Source of the DNA: an uncultured Neglectibacter sp.
Lineage (GTDB): Bacteria; Bacillota; Clostridia; Oscillospirales; Acutalibacteraceae
Length of the DNA: 64,000 nt
Direction of reading: 5' to 3'
NCBI GenBank assembly: GCA_947647615.1
Contig: CANSKS010000006.1
Span: 1 to 64,000, forward strand
Part shown: positions 29,631 to 39,404 of the stretch, in pieces
Position numbering within the stretch: position 1 is the first letter of the stretch
Layout: each line of letters opens with the position of its first letter
The notes under the pieces: generated by a model
The model's input: the letters and a program-made list of their open reading frames with translations, nothing else
What the model was told of the DNA's origin: nothing
The model's database searches: none
Position numbers and translations under genes: made by a program

Positions 29631-31763
29631 ATGTGGAAGCGCGGGAGGGGCAATTGGGATGTACGGAAGTGCTTGGGGCAATTTGCGGCAGTACTCTTTT
29701 TTATTTTATTTCAAATTGCGGGGCTTTCTTTTTCTCTGAGTCTTTTCCCGGCGGAGAGCCGCCCTACCAAGCTTCTATTGGGAAGCCTTTTGGGAAACAT
29801 GGCCCTTCAATGGTTTCCCATCCCCTTCTCTTTTTTCCTGGGCTTTACCAAGGCCTCTCACATTTTGGCCTTGAGCGCCGTCCTGCTGCTCTCGGCCTTT
29901 TGTTTTTGGAAAAACAGAAAAAAGATTTTGCTGTGGGAAAAACCTCAGCAAAGCATACCCCGGCTTTTAAGACGTCAAAAATTTTTCTGGGTTGTTTTAG
30001 GCCTTTGGGTTTTTTATTGTTTTCTGGTACATCACTCCTTTCGTTGGGAAGAAAACGGGGTTTATTCCAGCCAGGCCACCTACGGGGACATGAGCATGCA
30101 TTTAAGCTTTCTCACCAGCCTTGCCCGTCAGGGAACCTTCCCACCGGATTATTCCATTTTGCCCGGCACTCCACTTTCCTACCCCTTTCTTTCCGACAGC
30201 ATCTCTTCCAGCCTTCTCTTTTGGGGCGCGTCTCTGGAACTTTCTTACAAGCTCCCCATGTGGGTGGCGGGAGCCCAGGTGCTGTTTGGATGCTGGATCT
30301 TTTTGCGCAGATTGTTAAAAGGGAAGGAAAAGCAGGCGGCTTTGGCTTGGATTTTCTTCTTTTTCAACGGCGGCCTGGGATTCCTCTATTTTCTCCCAGA
30401 GGGTCTCAACGGATTTCGCAAGCTGTTTTATGAATTTTACCAGACGCCCACCAATCTTATCGATAAAAATATACGTTGGGTCAATGTGATTGTAGATATG
30501 ATGTTGCCTCAGAGAGCCACTTTATTTGGTTGGGCGGTGTTGTTTCCCCTGCTTTATGTGCTTTACCGGGCAATCTTTGAAGGGAAGAAAAAATACTTTC
30601 TCATCGCCGGCGTTCTTTCCGGACTTTTGCCCATGATACACACCCATTCCTTCCTGGTCTTCGCCCTGGTCTGCGGAGTCTGGTTGTTTTATTCCCTGCT
30701 GCAAAAACAGGCTTTGACAAAACAGGGAGAAAAATTCGGAAAAGCCGCGGCTTTGTTTCTCCCCTTGGTCTTTTGGCTCTTCAAGCCTCTTTTACAGGAA
30801 TTTGGCTTAGACGACGGATTTTTCCCCGGGCTGCTCCTTTTGCTTTTTCTGGCTGCCGGAATGGGAGGCATCCTCTTTCTCTTGACAAAAAACCGGGCGC
30901 ACTGGCGGGCCTTGGGCTCCACCTGGGGACTCCTATTCCTTGCCGCCTGTATTCTGGCTCTGCCCCAGCTGCTTTACTGGACTTTTCCCCAGGCCAATTC
31001 GGGAAACTTCCTAAACGGCCACTTATGCTGGGTGATCGGTGAAGAGGATTACTTATGGTTCTACCTTAAAAATATAGGTGTTGTAGCCGTTTTTGCTTTT
31101 CTCGGCCTACTGAAAAGCAAAAACGGACAATTTGTCAAGTACGTTCCCGCGTTGGCTATTTGGTTTGTGGCAGAGCTTGTGATCTTCCAGCCAAACGAGT
31201 ACGATAACAACAAGCTTCTTTACCCCGCCTTTGCTTTCCTGTGCTGTCCTGCAGCAGAGGCCGTTTTCGGCCTTTTGGAAAAGCTGCGCACCAAGACCAG
31301 AAAAAGGGCCGCCGGTACAGCTCTTTTGGTGGTTTGTACAGTTTCCGCCCTTCTCACCATGGGACGTGAAGTTGTGGCAAGCTACCAATTGTTCGGAACC
31401 GGTGCTTTGGAGCTTTGCGGTTACATCGAAGAAAACCTTCCCGCCGACGCTATTGTCCTCACCAATTCCCGGCACAACAACGAAATTGCCTCGCTGGCCG
31501 GCCGGAATATCCTTTGCGGGTCACCTTCTTTCCTCTATTTCCACGGTGTAGATTATTCCCAAAACGAAGCGGCAGTAAAAACCATGTACGAAGCTCCGGA
31601 AGCTTCCCGGAATCTTTTTGCCCGTTTTCAGGTAAACTACATCCTGTTAAGCGATTTCGAACGGAACTCTTATCAGGTAGACCAGGAGGCCTTGGATCGT
31701 ATGTTCCCCAGGATCTACGAAAACGATGGTTGGATTCTCTACCAGGTACCCTCCTCTTCCTAA
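29631..31763 (+). CDS. Large integral membrane protein, GT-C glycosyltransferase-like
   Basis: 710 aa, many TM segments, GDMSMHLSFLTSLARQGTFPPDYSILPGTPLSYPF loop, C-terminal soluble region with YILLSDFERNSYQVD. Confidence 0.7.
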   Translation: MWKRGRGNWDVRKCLGQFAAVLFFILFQIAGLSFSLSLFPAESRPTKLLLGSLLGNMALQWFPIPFSFFLGFTKASHILALSAVLLLSAFCFWKNRKKILLWEKPQQSIPRLLRRQKFFWVVLGLWVFYCFLVHHSFRWEENGVYSSQATYGDMSMHLSFLTSLARQGTFPPDYSILPGTPLSYPFLSDSISSSLLFWGASLELSYKLPMWVAGAQVLFGCWIFLRRLLKGKEKQAALAWIFFFFNGGLGFLYFLPEGLNGFRKLFYEFYQTPTNLIDKNIRWVNVIVDMMLPQRATLFGWAVLFPLLYVLYRAIFEGKKKYFLIAGVLSGLLPMIHTHSFLVFALVCGVWLFYSLLQKQALTKQGEKFGKAAALFLPLVFWLFKPLLQEFGLDDGFFPGLLLLLFLAAGMGGILFLLTKNRAHWRALGSTWGLLFLAACILALPQLLYWTFPQANSGNFLNGHLCWVIGEEDYLWFYLKNIGVVAVFAFLGLLKSKNGQFVKYVPALAIWFVAELVIFQPNEYDNNKLLYPAFAFLCCPAAEAVFGLLEKLRTKTRKRAAGTALLVVCTVSALLTMGREVVASYQLFGTGALELCGYIEENLPADAIVLTNSRHNNEIASLAGRNILCGSPSFLYFHGVDYSQNEAAVKTMYEAPEASRNLFARFQVNYILLSDFERNSYQVDQEALDRMFPRIYENDGWILYQVPSSS

Positions 31764-31801
31764 ATAAAAGAAAGGAACGGCGTTTTAACGCTTCAAAGCC
31801 T

Positions 31802-32659
31802 ATGCCTAAGCTTTCAGATCCCTCCTACATTCGCGAAGTGCTTACCCGGCACGGTTTCCGCTTCTCCAAAGCCCTGGGACAGAACTTCCTAATTAACAGC
31901 AGCGTATGCCCCCGCATGGCGGCCTCCTGCGGAGCCGATAAAAACACAGGTGTTTTAGAGGTAGGGCCGGGGATCGGTGTCCTTACTTGGGAGCTCTCTC
32001 AAGCAGCGAAAAAGGTGGTAGCCGTGGAACTGGACCGCCGCCTGTTCCCTGTTTTGGAAGAAACTCTTTCGGACTGCTCCAACGTTACGCTCCACGCCGG
32101 AGATATTTTGAAGTTGGACCTTAAAAAGCTGTTGCAGGAGGAGTTTCCCGGCGAAGAAATTTGTGTTTGCGCCAACCTCCCCTACTACATTACCTCTCCG
32201 GTAATTATGGGGCTTTTGGAAAGCGGGCTTCCTCTTCGCGCCATCACGGTGATGGTACAAAAGGAAGCCGCCAAGCGCATCTGCGCGCCTCCCGGTTCCA
32301 AGGAATGTGGAGCTGTCAGCGTTTCCGTATGGTACCGCTGTGAGCCCAAGTTTTTGTTTGAGGTAGGCAGAGGCAGCTTTTTGCCGCCTCCCAACGTAGA
32401 TTCCGCTGTGATCCGTTTAGACTTGCGAAAGACCCCGCCCGTTCCTGTGGCAGATGAAAAATTTTTCTTTTCCCTGGCACGAGCGGCCTTTGCTCAACGC
32501 AGAAAAACTGCCGCCAACTCTATTTCCGCTTCTTTGCCGCTTTCCAAGCCTCAGGTAGAAGCGGCCCTGGCGGCGATAGGCCTGGACAAAAACATCCGAG
32601 CAGAACGGCTTTCCCTGGAACAGCTGGCGTCCTTGGCGAACTGGCTTTCCAATGTCTGA
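31802..32659 (+). CDS. rsmA: 16S rRNA (adenine1518/1519-N6)-dimethyltransferase
   Basis: FSKALGQNFLINSSV, VLEVGPGIGVLTWEL, CANLPYYITSPVIMGLLE. ORF extends upstream to 31415; ATG 31802 fits homology. Confidence 0.95.
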   Translation: MPKLSDPSYIREVLTRHGFRFSKALGQNFLINSSVCPRMAASCGADKNTGVLEVGPGIGVLTWELSQAAKKVVAVELDRRLFPVLEETLSDCSNVTLHAGDILKLDLKKLLQEEFPGEEICVCANLPYYITSPVIMGLLESGLPLRAITVMVQKEAAKRICAPPGSKECGAVSVSVWYRCEPKFLFEVGRGSFLPPPNVDSAVIRLDLRKTPPVPVADEKFFFSLARAAFAQRRKTAANSISASLPLSKPQVEAALAAIGLDKNIRAERLSLEQLASLANWLSNV

Positions 32660-32754
32660 CTTTGTCCCACGGAAGGGCAGTTCTGCTTCCTCTAAGTACC
32701 CTTATGAGCCGGGCCAAAAAGAATGCTACCACTTTTTAATGTTTTTTAAATTCC

Positions 32755-32783
32755 TTGCGATAACCCGGAATATGTCGTATAAT
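32755..32783 (+). promoter_or_regulatory. Sigma-A-like promoter of small membrane protein gene
   Basis: TTGCGA - 17 nt - TATAAT. Confidence 0.6.
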
Positions 32784-32845
32784 GGGATGCAGAAACGAGC
32801 GCCCTTAAAAAACAAAAAAAGTAAGGTGCCAAAGGGGAGATAGCT

Positions 32846-33031
32846 ATGACAGATGTGGAAAGAAACTTTTATAAATTGCTCTTACTGGCAGACGCCGCCG
32901 CAATTATTGTCAGCATGGTGGCAGGCCCCTTGGACCACACCTCTTTATCTATCGGCGCGGCTATCAGCGCCGGCATTATCTCCTTGGCTCTAATTGGTTA
33001 CGGCCTTTATTTTTGGCCGCGAAACCGGTAA
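32846..33031 (+). CDS. Small two-TM membrane protein (61 aa)
   Basis: Own promoter, RBS-like aaggggag, and downstream terminator bracket the ORF. Confidence 0.6.
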   Translation: MTDVERNFYKLLLLADAAAIIVSMVAGPLDHTSLSIGAAISAGIISLALIGYGLYFWPRNR

Positions 33032-33047
33032 AGACTTTAAAAAGCAG

Positions 33048-33093
33048 AAAGCCCTATGTCGCTGGTCTCTTAGACTGGCGGCATAGGGCTTTC
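33048..33093. terminator. Bidirectional terminator between small membrane gene and leuA
   Basis: AAAGCCCTATG ... CATAGGGCTTT. Confidence 0.75.
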
Positions 33094-33104
33094 TGAGTTC
33101 TCCT

Positions 33105-34832
33105 TTATATGGCTTTTTGCTTTTGCCCTTCCTTCCGGTTAATGGCGCAAATAATCCCTTTTATAGAAGCAATAGAGATATTGCTATCTATGCCCACACC
33201 GAAAACCGTTTCCTGACCGCGCCGCAGCTGAATATAGGAAACTGCTTTGGAATCGGCTCCGGAAGAGACGGCATGCTCGCTGTAGGAGACAAACTGATAT
33301 TGGGTAAGCCCCAAGGTATTCAGGGCATGGAAAAAGGCGTCAATAGGGCCATTACCCTTTCCGGAGATTTGCCTGGTACAATGGTCATAGCGCACCGAGC
33401 CTTCAAAATCTACCGTCACTTCCCCGCTCCCTTCATCCTTTGCAAAAATCTTATAGGTAAGCAAATGGTAGGGAGAAGAAACGGTAAGGTATTCCTTTTT
33501 GAAAATGTCGAACACTTCGGCAGCACTGAGCTCCCTGCCTGCGGCGTCACAGGCCTTTTTTACCAAGGCACCAAACTCCCCATGCATGGCCTTAGGCAGC
33601 GTATAGCCAAAGGTTTGCTGCATAACAAAGGCAGCCCCGCCCTTGCCGGACTGGCTGTTAATACGAATGATTGGTTCATACTGGCGTCCCAGATCCGCCG
33701 GATCAATTGGCAGGTAAGGCACCTCCCAATAAGGAGACGGGTGCTTTGCCATATAACGCACCCCTTTGTTAATGGCGTCCTGGTGGGAACCGGAAAAGGC
33801 GGTAAATACCAATTCTCCCGCATAAGGGTGCCTGGGCGAAACCTTGATTTGAGTGGACTCTTCATAGACCCTGCGAATATGGTTCATGTTAGAAAAATCC
33901 AATTTAGGATCTATCCCCTGGGAGTAAAGGTTCATAGCCAGGTTCATAAGATCGGCATTTCCTGTGCGCTCTCCGTTTCCAAACAAGGTTCCCTCTACCC
34001 GGGCCGCCCCTGCCATAAGTCCCAATTCTGTAGCCGCGGTGGCCGTACCCCGGTCGTTATGGGGATGCAAAGAGATGAGAGCGCTGTCACGGTACCTCAA
34101 GTGGCGGCAGAAATATTCCACCTGATCCGCGTAAACGTTGGGGGTGGCAAGCTCTACCGTGTTGGGCAAATTGAGAATCACCTGCTCCTTTGGAGTGGCT
34201 CCCAGCTCTTCCAGGACCCGGTCACAAATAAGCACGGCATTTTCCATTTCTGTACCGGAAAAGCTTTCCGGGGAGTATTCGTAGCGGATATTGGTCCCGT
34301 ATTTTTTCCGCTCTTCCTCAGTGAGCTGCCGGATTAGTCTGGCCCCTTCCACCGCAATTGCGACAATCTCCTCCATCGAGGCTTCAAAAACCACCTTCCG
34401 CTGTAAGGTGGATGTGGAATTATAAAAATGGACAATCACATTTTTGGCCCCGCGTATTGCCTCAAAGGTTTTCCGGATCAAGTGTTCCCTAGCCTGCACC
34501 AAAACCTGTATGGTGACACCCTCGGGAATTTCCCCTTCTTCTATAAGGGCCCGCAAAATTTCATATTCCGTTTCCGAGGAGGCGGGAAACCCCACTTCAA
34601 TCTCCCGGAACCCGATTTTTGTAAGCATGCGAAAAAACAACAGCTTTTGTTCCAAATTCATAGGATTTACCAGCGCCTGGTTCCCATCACGAAGATCTAC
34701 GCTGCACCAAATAGGCGCCTGTGTTATTCTCTGGTTCGGCCAAGTGCGATCCGGCAAATAAATAGGCTGGAAAGCTTTATATTTTTTAAACCCTTCATTC
34801 ATCCTTATCACTTCCCCTATCCTCGGAACCAT
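33105..34832 (-). CDS. leuA: 2-isopropylmalate synthase
   Basis: APIWCSVDLRDGNQALVNPMNLEQK, SLHPHNDRGTATAATELGLMAGAARVEGTLFGNGERTGN. Likely start at 34802 (MNEGFKKYKAF). Confidence 0.96.
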   Translation of the reverse strand: MVPRIGEVIRMNEGFKKYKAFQPIYLPDRTWPNQRITQAPIWCSVDLRDGNQALVNPMNLEQKLLFFRMLTKIGFREIEVGFPASSETEYEILRALIEEGEIPEGVTIQVLVQAREHLIRKTFEAIRGAKNVIVHFYNSTSTLQRKVVFEASMEEIVAIAVEGARLIRQLTEEERKKYGTNIRYEYSPESFSGTEMENAVLICDRVLEELGATPKEQVILNLPNTVELATPNVYADQVEYFCRHLRYRDSALISLHPHNDRGTATAATELGLMAGAARVEGTLFGNGERTGNADLMNLAMNLYSQGIDPKLDFSNMNHIRRVYEESTQIKVSPRHPYAGELVFTAFSGSHQDAINKGVRYMAKHPSPYWEVPYLPIDPADLGRQYEPIIRINSQSGKGGAAFVMQQTFGYTLPKAMHGEFGALVKKACDAAGRELSAAEVFDIFKKEYLTVSSPYHLLTYKIFAKDEGSGEVTVDFEGSVRYDHCTRQISGKGNGPIDAFFHALNTLGLTQYQFVSYSEHAVSSGADSKAVSYIQLRRGQETVFGVGIDSNISIASIKGIICAINRKEGQKQKAI

Positions 34833-35511
34833 AGGCCCTTTCCGCCGCTTCCCGAGCCAAATCGATCACTATATGATCCCTGCTTTGGGAATTGCTGTTT
34901 CCGTAGGGCAAGGTGTCGAACACTTCCGCCACCTGGGAACGCATCCATAAGCTGGGGTGAATGCGTATAGAATAGCCGCAGCCTTCCTCACACATCCAAT
35001 CGTAAAAATTTGCCCTTGGCAGCCCGTACACGGAAAGAATAGACATCAACACACCGCCATGAGCCACCAGCACGGAAGTATATTGCTTCTTCAGCAGTAA
35101 GTTCCGCACCAGGGCCTCGAATCCCATACACACCCTGCGCAAAAAAACATCTCCGCTCTCCCCATTGGGAGGAGCACCTTTACTGCCGTTTTTTACCCAG
35201 GTCTGGAAAGCGCTGTCGCCCTCCAGCTGGGCGGCAGTCTTGTTTTCCCAATCGCCAAAATCGCATTCCGCCATTTCAAAAATAACTTCTGGGTCCGCCT
35301 GAGGGTACAATATCTTTAAGGTATCTACACAACGGGTAGATGGGCTGGCAAAGTACGCCTCTGCCTGGGGATATTGGAACAAACTCTTCTTTTCTACCAA
35401 CTTTTTTACCGAGCTCATGGCCAGAGGAGATTCTGTCCGTCCAATATATCTCCCCTCCAAATTGCCTTCACAGGCCCCATTTCTCAGTAAGTGGATCACA
35501 TAAGATCTCAT
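34795..35511 (-). CDS. Histidine phosphatase superfamily protein with RNG in place of RHG
   Basis: HLLRNGACEGN at N-terminus, SPSTRCVDTLKIL, ECDFGDWENKT, SVLVAHGGVL. Confidence 0.88.
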   Translation of the reverse strand: MRSYVIHLLRNGACEGNLEGRYIGRTESPLAMSSVKKLVEKKSLFQYPQAEAYFASPSTRCVDTLKILYPQADPEVIFEMAECDFGDWENKTAAQLEGDSAFQTWVKNGSKGAPPNGESGDVFLRRVCMGFEALVRNLLLKKQYTSVLVAHGGVLMSILSVYGLPRANFYDWMCEEGCGYSIRIHPSLWMRSQVAEVFDTLPYGNSNSQSRDHIVIDLAREAAERAYGSEDRGSDKDE

Positions 35512-35577
35512 GGTACATCCTTTCCCAGCCCGGTTTTACGGAAGCTGTGTTTAACCAAAATGATGTTCTCATATTAA

Positions 35578-35611
35578 AACGCCCATAGAAAAGAGGGTTG
35601 CCCCGCCTTCT
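35578..35611 (-). terminator. Terminator of gap
   Basis: On minus strand CGTCCATAGAA ... TTCTATGGGCG then TTTTAAT. Confidence 0.65.
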
Positions 35612-35651
35612 ATGGACGTTTTCAGCTTACGGTACAGCAGACAATAAGAAT

Positions 35652-36665
35652 TTAGATCTCAGCAAAATACTTAATGGTACGTACCATCTGGCTGGTATAG
35701 CTGTTCTCGTTGTCGTACCAGGAAACTACCTGTACCTGATAGAGGCCATCGCCAATTTCCGTAACCATGGTCTGGGTAGCGTCGAACAGAGAACCATAGG
35801 TGATGCCAATGATATCGGAAGATACCAGCTCCTCTTCGGTATAACCAAAGGAATCGGAAGCAGCAGCCTTCATAGCGGCATTGATGCCTTCCTTGGTCAC
35901 GTTCTCACCCTTTACTACGGCTACCAAAATGGTGGTGGAGCCGGTGGGTACCGGTACACGCTGAGCAGATCCGATCAGCTTGCCGTTCAGTTCGGGAATT
36001 ACCAGTCCAATCGCCTTGGCGGCGCCGGTGGAGTTGGGAACAATGTTCACAGCGGCAGCGCGGGCACGACGGAGGTCACCCTTTCTGTGGGGGCCATCCA
36101 AAACCATCTGGTCGCCGGTGAAAGCGTGAACCGTGGTCATAATACCGCTCTGGATAGGCGCATACTTGTTCAAAGTATTCGCCATGGGAGCCAGGCAGTT
36201 TGTGGTGCAGGAAGCGGCAGAAATGATCTGGTCTTCCTTGGTCAGAGTCTTTTCGTTTACGCTGTAAACGATCGTCTTCAGGTCGTTTCCGGCAGGAGCG
36301 GAAATAACTACCTTCTTGGCGCCGGCATCAATGTGAGCCTGGCTCTTAGCCTTGGAGGTATAGAAGCCTGTGCACTCCAAAACAACGTCTACGCCGATCT
36401 CGCCCCAAGGCAGATCCTTCGCGTCCTTTTCGGCATAAATTTTAATAGTCTTACCGTCTACCGTGATGGAATCTTCGCCGGCCTCGACTTTATCGCACAG
36501 AGCATAACGGCCCTGGGCGGAATCGTACTTCAGCAGATGAGCCAGCATTTTGGGGCTTGTCAGATCGTTGATCGCTACGATCTCATAGCCAGCAGCGCCG
36601 AACATCTGGCGGAAAGCCAGGCGGCCAATACGACCAAAACCATTGATTGCAACTTTTACGGACAT
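35652..36665 (-). CDS. gap: Glyceraldehyde-3-phosphate dehydrogenase, type I
   Basis: [47 protein letters not shown]. Confidence 0.98.
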   Translation of the reverse strand: MSVKVAINGFGRIGRLAFRQMFGAAGYEIVAINDLTSPKMLAHLLKYDSAQGRYALCDKVEAGEDSITVDGKTIKIYAEKDAKDLPWGEIGVDVVLECTGFYTSKAKSQAHIDAGAKKVVISAPAGNDLKTIVYSVNEKTLTKEDQIISAASCTTNCLAPMANTLNKYAPIQSGIMTTVHAFTGDQMVLDGPHRKGDLRRARAAAVNIVPNSTGAAKAIGLVIPELNGKLIGSAQRVPVPTGSTTILVAVVKGENVTKEGINAAMKAAASDSFGYTEEELVSSDIIGITYGSLFDATQTMVTEIGDGLYQVQVVSWYDNENSYTSQMVRTIKYFAEI

Positions 36666-36770
36666 TGGTAACAACCTCCTGATAAGTTATTAGGGATTTA
36701 TCAACCTAATGTTATTTTAATCCATTTTCCAAAATAATACAAGATGTTTCCGATGAAAATAAAGGAATTT

Positions 36771-37691
36771 TTAGGAATCCCGAAACCTTTTTCCCTTTAA
36801 TGCCGGCTTTTCTTCCCCGGAACTTTCCGTTTTCTGGGTTCCGGCGGTTTTAGGAGTACGGCGAATGCTGTATTTGCGAAAGGTGACCAAAAACACCAGC
36901 AAAAAGGCCGCCACACCCAAAAGGGAAAATTGAATGTCGGGAGGGATTTCTCCGGAATAGGTTTTTCTCAACAGCAGCAGGGCCAAATTGGAGGCCATAT
37001 ATGTCACGGTAAGGATCACCGCGCAAATACCGGTTACAAACAATCGCTTTGCCGCCCCCTCCTCATCCAGCCCGGCCAAAAGCTTACAGAGGTAGAACAA
37101 GGCCAAAAGCATACTGGCGCCGCTCATAATGGCGAAGAAATTTTCTACGAAGGAGGAAAACCTGGCATAAAAAACAAACACCAGCACCAGGTAGGAAATT
37201 CCCCACGCCACCGCTGTCAAATAGAGAAGCGGCATTTTAATTAGGCCGTTTTTTCCGGTAAAGAACCCAAGGGAGCCATATATTTGGACTGCCCCGAACA
37301 AAAAGCACATGGTAAGAAACAACAGGTTTAAAACACCGCGCTGGTCTATCTCCCCCTGTGAAAACGTATTTCCCCTTTGGTAAGTCAAATGGTCCATAAG
37401 CCGCATTGCTCCTGTAAACAGCAAAATAATGCCGGAAAGCAACGCAACCACACCCAGCCCAACATTTTTCCGCGAGACATAAGGGCCAAAATACCGGCGG
37501 GATTGAAAACAAAAGAAACAAGCCAGCAGGGAAGCTGCCACAACAAAACCTAAGCAAAGCCAAGCTGTCAGCCCGCCATCAGTGGCAAAGCCCGTTTCAT
37601 AATCATAAAAAAACAACATCTGCACCACTCGCAGAAGCACGCCGCCACCAAAGCCGACGCAGGTGATCTTCAAAGCGCTTAAAACCTTCAT
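36771..37691 (-). CDS. Uncharacterised multi-TM membrane protein
   Basis: About 306 aa hydrophobic protein; ORF open to 37805, MKVLSALK start at 37691 has an RBS-like AAGGA upstream. Confidence 0.7.
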   Translation of the reverse strand: MKVLSALKITCVGFGGGVLLRVVQMLFFYDYETGFATDGGLTAWLCLGFVVAASLLACFFCFQSRRYFGPYVSRKNVGLGVVALLSGIILLFTGAMRLMDHLTYQRGNTFSQGEIDQRGVLNLLFLTMCFLFGAVQIYGSLGFFTGKNGLIKMPLLYLTAVAWGISYLVLVFVFYARFSSFVENFFAIMSGASMLLALFYLCKLLAGLDEEGAAKRLFVTGICAVILTVTYMASNLALLLLRKTYSGEIPPDIQFSLLGVAAFLLVFLVTFRKYSIRRTPKTAGTQKTESSGEEKPALKGKRFRDS

Positions 37692-37827
37692 GTCAATTCC
37701 ATCCTTCCTTGGGAAATTCCGGAAAACAAAAAAATTATAGCATAAACCTTGCCGCATTCCAATAGTTTTTTCTATAGAGGACAAGGGCAATAAAAAAGCT
37801 GCCAAAGTACAGCAGCTCTTTCTCCCG

Positions 37828-39234
37828 TTATCTTTCGTTCATCGGTACATAGCTCTGGTTGGTGGGCAGCGCACGGTAAGCCGGCCGCATAATGCGTCCG
37901 CCAATGGTAAGTTCCTCAATTCGGTGAGCGCACCAGCCGGAAATACGGGAAACCGCAAACATCGGCGTGTACAGGTCTTCCGGAATTCCCAGCATTTCAT
38001 AGACCAAGCCGGAATAAAAATCCACATTGGCGCTGATCACCTTATCGTGACCGGTAACCTTTTTAAACGCCACAGGGGAAAGCTTTTCCACCAGCTCGTA
38101 AAGTGCCATCTTTTTATCAAAGCCCTTTTCCTTAGCCAACCCTTTGGCCTTTGCCTTCAACAGCACTGCCCGTGGGTCGGATAAAGTATAAATGGCATGG
38201 CCCATGCCATAAATAAGGCCGCTGTGGTCCGCCGCTTCTTTTCGAAGAATTTTTTCCAAATACTTGGAAACCTCATCTTCATCTTCCCAGTCGGCCACAT
38301 TCGTCATGATATCTTCCATCATCATGCGCACCCGATGGTTTGCACCGCCGTGGCGGAAGCCCTTTAACGAGCCTACCGCCGCGCCGATGGCAGAGTAGAT
38401 ATCGGTTCCCGCCGAAGTGAGCACCCGGGTGGTAAAGGTAGAATTGTTCCCGCCGCCGTGCTCCGCGTGAAGCACCATGCACAGGTCCAGAAGCTTAGCC
38501 TCTTCCCTGGTGAACTTTTTATCGGGCCGAAGGGCGTTTAAAATGGCCTCTGCCGTACAGTGGTTCGGCTCGTAAGGGTGGAAAAACATACTTTCCCTGT
38601 CAAAATGGCGGCGTTTTACCTGGTACGCGTAAGACATAATCGAGGGCATCCTGGCAATGAGGGAAATGCTTTGGCGCATGTTATTTTCCAAAGAGAGGTC
38701 ATCGGGGTCGTCATCGTAAGAATAGAGCGACAGCACAGAACGAGCCAGCTTGTTCATGATATCCCGGGATGGGTTTTTCATAATCACATCCTCCGGGAAA
38801 TATTCCGGCAGTTCTCGATTATCGTAAAGCAACCCGCAAATGCGGTGGAATTGCCGGGGTGTGGGGAGCTTTCCAAAAACCAGCAGCCAAACTACCTCTT
38901 CAAAGGCAAAACGATCTTCCGCCTCACATCCGGCCACGATATCCAGCACGTTGATTCCTCGGTAAGTCAGCTTCCCCACATCGGGAACCCTGTCGCCATC
39001 GTTGATCAAATACCCATGCACATTACACACGTGGGTAAGCCCAGCCATCACACCGGTGCCATCTGCATTGCGCAGCCCCCGCTTTACCCTATATTTTTCG
39101 TATTCATCCTGAGAAACGGAATTGTGGGCCCGGTATTCCGCGCACAGCTCCTGAACTGTGGTGCTGGTCTCGCTTTCGTTGTTTAGCCTTTTCATGCTGC
39201 CCCACCTTTCTTTATCTGGATATTCCCATATCAA
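37828..39234 (-). CDS. Citrate synthase
   Basis: LTYRGINVLDIV, LHAEHGGGNNSTFTTRV, GAAVGSLKGFRHGGAN, IYGMGHAIYTLSDPRA, NVDFYSGLVYEMLGI. Start may be at MKRLNNE. Confidence 0.95.
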   Translation of the reverse strand: MIWEYPDKERWGSMKRLNNESETSTTVQELCAEYRAHNSVSQDEYEKYRVKRGLRNADGTGVMAGLTHVCNVHGYLINDGDRVPDVGKLTYRGINVLDIVAGCEAEDRFAFEEVVWLLVFGKLPTPRQFHRICGLLYDNRELPEYFPEDVIMKNPSRDIMNKLARSVLSLYSYDDDPDDLSLENNMRQSISLIARMPSIMSYAYQVKRRHFDRESMFFHPYEPNHCTAEAILNALRPDKKFTREEAKLLDLCMVLHAEHGGGNNSTFTTRVLTSAGTDIYSAIGAAVGSLKGFRHGGANHRVRMMMEDIMTNVADWEDEDEVSKYLEKILRKEAADHSGLIYGMGHAIYTLSDPRAVLLKAKAKGLAKEKGFDKKMALYELVEKLSPVAFKKVTGHDKVISANVDFYSGLVYEMLGIPEDLYTPMFAVSRISGWCAHRIEELTIGGRIMRPAYRALPTNQSYVPMNER

Positions 39235-39404
39235 AATTTTGTAAAGATGGTTTTGATTCTACCGTATTTCTCTTGAAAAGTCAACCTATTTGCAATTTTA
39301 TATTTCATATCTTTCATTTTTAGTCAGAGAATTTGATATCTTCCGAAATAATTTATAAATTTTTAAATAATATGTATTTTACAATTTCAAAAAGGAGCGT
39401 TTTT

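Noticed and set aside
29594-30433. 279 aa plus-strand ORF overlapping the large membrane protein
   Set aside because: Out-of-frame shadow of the 29631..31763 membrane protein.
31415-31801. N-terminal extension of the RsmA ORF
   Set aside because: Overlaps the end of the preceding membrane protein; RsmA homology begins at MPKLSDPS (31802).
33117-34337. 406 aa ORF on the plus strand
   Set aside because: Antisense to leuA with no recognisable motifs.
35598-36671. 357 aa ORF on the plus strand
   Set aside because: Exactly antisense to gap, a highly conserved glycolytic gene; codon-bias shadow.
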